Positions 5,792-9,035 of a DNA stretch of 9,035 nucleotides are shown here, piece by piece. Each line of letters opens with the position of its first letter. The stretch's first letter is position 1. Where the stretch lies: NCBI GenBank assembly GCA_005882955.1, contig VBBB01000152.1, positions 1 through 9,035 of the forward strand, read 5' to 3'. The position numbers were made by a program, and so were the translations under genes. This DNA is from Candidatus Bathyarchaeota archaeon (GTDB lineage Archaea > Thermoproteota > Bathyarchaeia > 40CM-2-53-6). The notes under the pieces are model-generated. The model ran no database searches. It saw nothing but the letters and a program-made list of their open reading frames with translations, and was not told where the DNA came from.

Positions 5792-6160
5792 CTACTCATC
5801 CTCGAAGACCATCACGTCTTTTGTCTTCTTGACCATGTCGCCGAAGACTCCCTTGTATCTCGTGGCTCGAATCGGAGTGTCGTCAATGTAATGGTACTCG
5901 TCTCCTTCTCTGCGCCTTGGCTTGCCGAGGATCAGCCGGTGATACTTCACTCCGTGTTTTTGTAACCATGTTAGAGTAGCTTCTCGATGCTCTTCTGTTC
6001 TTGCGGTGAAGAAGCAGATGAATTGTCCCTCGTCATACCATTCGTTAATCTTTCTGATCGAGTCAGGATACGGCTTCGCCGATAACATCAGCTCAGGATG
6101 CTCATTGTCCACATGCTCGCAGATGCACCCGTCAATGTCGATAATGAAGATCTTCCTCAA
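5792..6160 (-). CDS. small HAD-superfamily phosphatase, EcbF/BcbF-like
   Basis: This 122-residue protein is a compact HAD hydrolase without a cap domain. Motif I is IDIDGCICEH (7-16) with nucleophile Asp8 and acid Asp10. Motif II is FFTARTEEHR (50-59) with Thr52. Motif III is the lysine of LGKP (Lys80). Motif IV is YIDDTPI (91-97) with Asp93/Asp94. Size and the FTART signature resemble the capsule-biosynthesis phosphatase group (EcbF/BcbF, TIGR01689) and related small phosphatases acting on sugar or nucleotide phosphates. The substrate is not known here. The start is a TTG at 6160: no ATG or GTG occurs upstream in frame before a stop codon, and starting later would lose motif I. It converges with the cupin gene and diverges from the secreted-protein gene. 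Confidence 0.85.
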   Translation of the reverse strand: MRKIFIIDIDGCICEHVDNEHPELMLSAKPYPDSIRKINEWYDEGQFICFFTARTEEHREATLTWLQKHGVKYHRLILGKPRRREGDEYHYIDDTPIRATRYKGVFGDMVKKTKDVMVFEDE

Positions 6161-6393
6161 AACGAGACCCGTGCCTCGAATAGGTTATCGAACGCTTAGA
6201 ACGTTTCTGATTGCAACCCGCAGAGTAACGGACCGTTTACTTTGGAAGGGTGAACCTAAGGTTGACGCTGACATTCCTAGTACGCCGGAACGGTGACAAA
6301 GCCCCAATTACTCCGGATAGCTAACGCAGCATGAGTGCATACGGGTGCTCTGAGAATCTGAATTAGACTCAGGTCTGGGAGTCGGAAGAAACC
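6161..6393. promoter_or_regulatory. divergent intergenic region, 233 bases
   Basis: This is the largest gene-free stretch in the window. Its left part has a TATA-like gataacctatt on the minus strand (6179-6189), about 25 bases ahead of the phosphatase TTG. Its right part has the hairpin-like element and weak TATA of the secreted-protein gene. Between them I see no tRNA (no T-loop or acceptor pairing), no recognisable coding frame and no long repeat. Confidence 0.4.
6350..6372. repeat. imperfect inverted repeat over the promoter of the secreted-protein gene
   Basis: The arms are ctgag (6350-6354) plus tct (6357-6359), pairing with aga (6365-6367) plus ctcag (6368-6372). There is a two-base aa bulge and a gaatt loop. 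The A/T-rich centre (6357-6366) lies about 30 bases ahead of the GTG at 6394, where a TATA box would be expected. The dyad could be an operator overlapping the promoter. Confidence 0.4.
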
Positions 6394-6750
6394 GTGAGAA
6401 ACAAGCACACAGCAGTATTCGTGATCGCCCTAGTCGTTGTTGCTGTTTTCGCATGGTACGAAAGTCTTCCCCGACCGATTGCTAGCCCGATTAGTCCGAC
6501 TGCGCACTGGACAGAATACGTACTGACGAAAAACGGAAACCATACCCAGGTTCAAGCCTCGTACAGTGATGGAGGAGTAAGCACGGAACAAGTCCTCTGG
6601 CTGAACTTCGACAATAGGACCGCGGTCTACAACTACTTCGGATGCACTCCCTCAATGCCGGGCTGCACACTCGACGGCTGCGCTTTCACAGTCCTCAACG
6701 ATACGGCTTCGGAATACCGTGTGAAGGTCTACTGTGCGCCTGGCGCCTGA
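6394..6750 (+). CDS. small secreted or membrane-anchored protein with four cysteines
   Basis: I do not recognise a family for this 118-residue protein. Its N-terminus is MRNKHT followed by the hydrophobic segment AVFVIALVVVAVFAW (7-21), a signal peptide or signal anchor, so the rest probably faces outside. The outer part has four cysteines (84, 91, 96 and 114), which could form two disulphides. It also has three N-glycosylation sequons, NHT (49), NRT (74) and NDT (102). A proline-rich linker (PRPIASPISP) joins the anchor to the domain. The start is GTG 6394, with Arg/Asn/Lys residues before the hydrophobic core as expected for a signal sequence. No upstream ATG improves it. There are no neighbours in an operon; the gene diverges from the small phosphatase and converges with the HAD-IA gene. 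Confidence 0.7.
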   Translation: MRNKHTAVFVIALVVVAVFAWYESLPRPIASPISPTAHWTEYVLTKNGNHTQVQASYSDGGVSTEQVLWLNFDNRTAVYNYFGCTPSMPGCTLDGCAFTVLNDTASEYRVKVYCAPGA

Positions 6751-6772
6751 AATTTTACTGTTCATGAATTTC
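6749..6772. terminator. possible bidirectional terminator between convergent genes
   Basis: gaaatt (6749-6754) and aatttc (6767-6772) are inverted arms around a 12-base loop in the 24-base gap between two convergent stop codons. Both strands have an A/T-rich run here. Archaeal termination mainly uses T-tracts, so the stem may be incidental. Confidence 0.3.
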
Positions 6773-6774
6773 CA

Positions 6775-7602
6775 TCAACGAGCTAGTTGAATAAATCTGA
6801 CCAGTCCCGGTAGTGCGCGTAGATTAGGAACATGATAATCGGGGTTGCCTCCCTGGTTTCCTCTGCGATGAACGATGACGGAGATCATTCCGACAGCTTT
6901 TGCTCCCTCGATGTCGGTTCTGGGATTGTCGCCAATGTAGATGCTAGATTTCGGCTGAACTCTGAGTTTTCTTGCTATTAGACTAAATGACTCATGGCCG
7001 GGCTTGACCCTCGGTGTGTCCTCACCCGCGACCACAATAGCATCGAATAGATTGTGGAAAGGGACCTGTCGTATCCTCTTCCTCTTCATCTCCGGTGTCC
7101 CGTCACTATCCGAGACGATACCTATCTTGTAACCGGCGCGTTTCAGCTTGCGGACGGTCGGCTCTGCGTCCTTGAAAGGGGGGCTGTTCGCCGCATAGAC
7201 TCTCCAGTACTGAAGCGTTAGATCATGGATCCATTTTGGACCCATCCGTTTCAGCCCCAGTTCCTTGAATAGTGTCTTCCACCATACGTCTCTGTTGTAC
7301 CGGAATTTTCGCCCCAACATCTCACGGTCGATACGTCGCAGATGTTCGAATAATCGGACCTGGCCCATGGGGTAGCCGTTTTTCTTCAGCTGCTTGGAAA
7401 CAAGCTTCGCGACAGTAAGAAGTGCCAGTCTGGCCCCAATCGGCGACCTTAGCAGGGTGTTGTCTAGGTCGAAGACGACCGCTTCGATCTCTCGCGCCGG
7501 GATCGCTACTGCCCTTCTAGTTGTAGGTCTCCGGCCTTCGGTCGGCGAACCGTTCCCTACGGAGACGGTTATGGAATGAGAGGTCGATCTCCCGGATAGC
7601 AA
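6775..7602 (-). CDS. HAD-superfamily subfamily IA hydrolase
   Basis: This is a cytoplasmic phosphatase-like enzyme of the haloacid dehalogenase superfamily with a helical C1 cap (about residues 55-140). Motif I is VFDLDNTLL (43-51) with Asp45 and Asp47. Motif II is GIVSDSDG (161-168) with Ser164. Motif III is the lysine of RVKPGHESF (Lys200). Motif IV is YIGDNPRTDIEGA (222-234). This pattern resembles phosphoglycolate phosphatase-type HAD proteins, but the substrate is unknown. The start is problematic. Motif I usually lies within about 10 residues of the N-terminus, yet no ATG, GTG or TTG occurs just before it. The nearest standard start is TTG 7602, which adds about 40 low-complexity residues and overlaps the nitrilase gene by 86 bases in another frame. 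A good Shine-Dalgarno precedes this TTG. It is probably the last gene of the CoaBC-nitrilase operon. Confidence 0.85.
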   Translation of the reverse strand: MLSGRSTSHSITVSVGNGSPTEGRRPTTRRAVAIPAREIEAVVFDLDNTLLRSPIGARLALLTVAKLVSKQLKKNGYPMGQVRLFEHLRRIDREMLGRKFRYNRDVWWKTLFKELGLKRMGPKWIHDLTLQYWRVYAANSPPFKDAEPTVRKLKRAGYKIGIVSDSDGTPEMKRKRIRQVPFHNLFDAIVVAGEDTPRVKPGHESFSLIARKLRVQPKSSIYIGDNPRTDIEGAKAVGMISVIVHRRGNQGGNPDYHVPNLRALPGLVRFIQLAR

Positions 7603-8293
7603 TTCCTTCTCCCATTCTGGAAACTGACGCGATCTTTGGATGAGAGATCTTCGTTCTACGGTCCTCTCTGAGGCTAATGATCATGCTGTGCCCATCAAAC
7701 CACGGCGGCGCGAAGACGTTCGGCGCGACTATGGGCATACGATTCTCCAAGCACCGAACAGTAACGTACTGTTGCCATGGAGTGACTCCAGGCTTCACTA
7801 TTCTCGAAGGGCAGAGTATCAATTCGACCCCGTTCAGTGCGTAGATGCGTGAGGGTTCAGGAAAATCAACATCGTAGCAGACCAGTATGCCGATCTTGTA
7901 GCCCTTCAACTGGAAGACAGAGTAGGAACTTCCCGGTTTTGCGTATTTCCTCTCGAAACGGAACAAGTGGACCTTGAACTGTCGCCCAATTATTTCCCCA
8001 TCTTCTCCAATGACAGGACTGCTTAGCCGCACCCGGCCCTTGACCTTTTCATAGAACGCCCCTCCAACAACAGCAACTCCATACTCCTCTGCCAACGACT
8101 GCAAGCCCGGCAGAGGGCTCATGGTCGCGGGAATCACTTTCTCCGGCAACCAATGTTCCGGCAGACAAATAATGTCTACTTCTCTTTCTGCCGCTTTCTT
8201 CGCGAGCTTTAACGCGTGAAAGATTGTATCTTCTACGGATGTCTCGACTGGTTTGACCTGCACTGCTGCGGCTCGAATGATCTTCTTCGCCAC
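7517..8293 (-). CDS. nitrilase-superfamily carbon-nitrogen hydrolase
   Basis: This 258-residue protein is a typical single-domain carbon-nitrogen hydrolase, acting on amide-type C-N bonds in the cytoplasm. The catalytic triad is visible as Glu46 in CLPEHW (43-48), Lys107 in FKVHLF (106-111) and Cys139 in LVCYDVDFPEP (137-147). The C-terminus, RRERFADRRPETYN, matches the arginine-rich tail ending in RRP-x-x-Y seen in many relatives, so the stop at 7517 looks genuine. The sequence does not tell whether the substrate is an omega-amide, a carbamoyl compound or another amide. The start is GTG 8293, only 17 bases after the CoaBC stop, with no clear Shine-Dalgarno, consistent with operon transcription from CoaBC. 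The next gene starts inside its 3' end. Confidence 0.92.
   Translation of the reverse strand: MAKKIIRAAAVQVKPVETSVEDTIFHALKLAKKAAEREVDIICLPEHWLPEKVIPATMSPLPGLQSLAEEYGVAVVGGAFYEKVKGRVRLSSPVIGEDGEIIGRQFKVHLFRFERKYAKPGSSYSVFQLKGYKIGILVCYDVDFPEPSRIYALNGVELILCPSRIVKPGVTPWQQYVTVRCLENRMPIVAPNVFAPPWFDGHSMIISLREDRRTKISHPKIASVSRMGEGIAIREIDLSFHNRLRRERFADRRPETYN
7605..7613 (-). promoter_or_regulatory. ribosome binding site for the HAD-IA gene inside the nitrilase gene
   Basis: On the minus strand gggagaagg precedes the TTG at 7602, with six bases between GGGAG and the start codon. It lies within the nitrilase reading frame, where the bases also encode Met-Gly-Glu-Gly. It is the main support for the TTG start, but the coding constraint could produce it by chance. 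Confidence 0.4.
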
Positions 8294-8310
8294 TAAAGAA
8301 ACAGTCCCAG

Positions 8311-9035
8311 TCAGTCTCTCATTCTCTTGACGGCCAGGTCGACTAGCTGCCGAGCAACCTCCCGCTTCTCAGCTAGAGGAATGTGCACTACTTTCTTTCG
8401 GCCATCTACGACATAGAGTTCGTTCGTATCCGCTTGGAATCCTACGCCTTCAAGACCAACATCGTTCGCAGCAACAAGGTCAGCGTTCTTCTCATGTATT
8501 ATCTTGAAAGCTTCATCGATCAGCTCTTCATTGGACACTTTGTGTTCTGTTTTGAATGCTACAAGGAATGTCTTCGGGCTGGCTCTCCGGATCTCCTCCA
8601 ATATCTTGGGAGTTGCCCGAAGTTCCAGGTTTATCTGCGGTTTCTCGCGGGTCTTGATCTTCTTCGGAGCGACCGTTACGGGCCTGTAATCGGTTGGAGC
8701 GCCAGCAGCGAAAACTAGATCCGGGGTGGTCTGCTTGAGTTCGCCGAGAACCGCTTCCAGTAGCTCGCTCGTACTCTCAACTCTAATCGTCTTAACGCTT
8801 GAAGGCGGATTCACCGTCCCGGGACCCAGAATCAACGTCGTATCTGCACCTCGCGAAGCAACCTCCTCTGCGAGGGCTACGCCCATCTTGCCAGAACTCC
8901 GATTCGTGACTACGCGGACAGGATCGATGTGTTCGATTGTTGGACCTGCGGTCACTAGAACTCGCCGACCTTCTAAGTCCCGACTTTGACTGGTCGCGAA
9001 TCGGGCGATAATCGAACGGATTATCTTCTCGGTTG
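8311..9035 (-). CDS. coaBC: bifunctional CoaBC, phosphopantothenoylcysteine synthetase domain (5' truncated)
   Basis: CoaBC joins 4'-phosphopantothenate to cysteine (CoaB) and decarboxylates the product to 4'-phosphopantetheine (CoaC) in coenzyme A synthesis. Only the CoaB half and part of the linker are here. The frame stays open to the window edge and reads GRRVLVTAGPTIEHIDPVR, the start of the CoaB domain, then TNRSSGKMG. Later motifs are AAGAPTDYRP, the lysine-rich PKKIKTREK, VAFKTEH and DLVAANDVG, all in CoaB order. The end AVKRMRD is normal for the family. The visible linker (about 25 residues ahead of GRRVLV, including TEKIIRSII) shows that the gene continues upstream, presumably into CoaC. 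A GTG at 8955 would cut the conserved nucleotide-binding strand and is not the start. The nitrilase gene follows after 17 bases. Confidence 0.93.
   Translation of the reverse strand, partial: TEKIIRSIIARFATSQSRDLEGRRVLVTAGPTIEHIDPVRVVTNRSSGKMGVALAEEVASRGADTTLILGPGTVNPPSSVKTIRVESTSELLEAVLGELKQTTPDLVFAAGAPTDYRPVTVAPKKIKTREKPQINLELRATPKILEEIRRASPKTFLVAFKTEHKVSNEELIDEAFKIIHEKNADLVAANDVGLEGVGFQADTNELYVVDGRKKVVHIPLAEKREVARQLVDLAVKRMRD

Noticed and set aside
6006..6296. 96-residue plus-strand frame across the small phosphatase gene and the intergenic region
   Set aside because: Its first half is antisense to the HAD motifs I and II, and its composition is not protein-like.
6285..6319. ccgga/tccgg arms in the divergent spacer as a tRNA or structured RNA
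   Set aside because: No cloverleaf, T-loop consensus or anticodon stem can be drawn; the arms are short and far apart.

Overview
The window looks like a chromosomal segment from an archaeon. The evidence is a PAC2-family proteasome-assembly chaperone at the left edge, an archaeal-style CoaBC fragment at the right edge, and a recurring promoter pattern. In that pattern an A/T-rich TATA-like box sits about 23-29 bases ahead of the start codon and no Shine-Dalgarno lies between, as expected for leaderless archaeal transcripts. Base composition is moderate and looks even by eye. A Thermoproteota-type lineage (bathyarchaeal or nitrososphaerial) is my guess from gene content only. I see no rRNA, tRNA, insertion sequence, CRISPR array or phage gene.

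Layout, left to right. A truncated PAC2 gene (2-505, +) is followed by a one-domain O6-alkylguanine-DNA alkyltransferase (593-1171, +). A DUF2461-family gene lies convergently (1285-1980, -). A 153-base divergent spacer with a tandem direct repeat separates it from a QW-repeat alpha/alpha-toroid protein (2134-3141, +). Then come a serine-type dienelactone-hydrolase-like enzyme (3186-3869, +), a solitary beta-class N4-cytosine-type DNA methyltransferase (3935-4783, +; my start choice), an unrecognised 93-residue protein (4832-5113, +) and a cupin (5159-5716, +). A small HAD phosphatase (5792-6160, -) and a small secreted, cysteine-containing protein (6394-6750, +) are divergently arranged. The right end is a minus-strand cluster transcribed as CoaBC (8311 to beyond the window), then a nitrilase-family amidohydrolase (7517-8293), then a HAD-IA phosphatase (6775-7602). 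Their spacing is 17 bases and then an 86-base overlap.

How the genes fit together. The left and middle parts are mostly single-gene units with their own TATA boxes, so this is a housekeeping/accessory mix rather than one pathway. The only convincing operon is CoaBC-nitrilase-HAD. It couples coenzyme A synthesis to two hydrolases that could handle side products, but that role is inference. I did not find a clear new multi-gene system. The items most worth a second look are the solitary methyltransferase with a palindrome between its TATA box and revised start, the unusual HAD start inside the nitrilase gene, the small secreted protein, and the tandem repeat in the divergent spacer.
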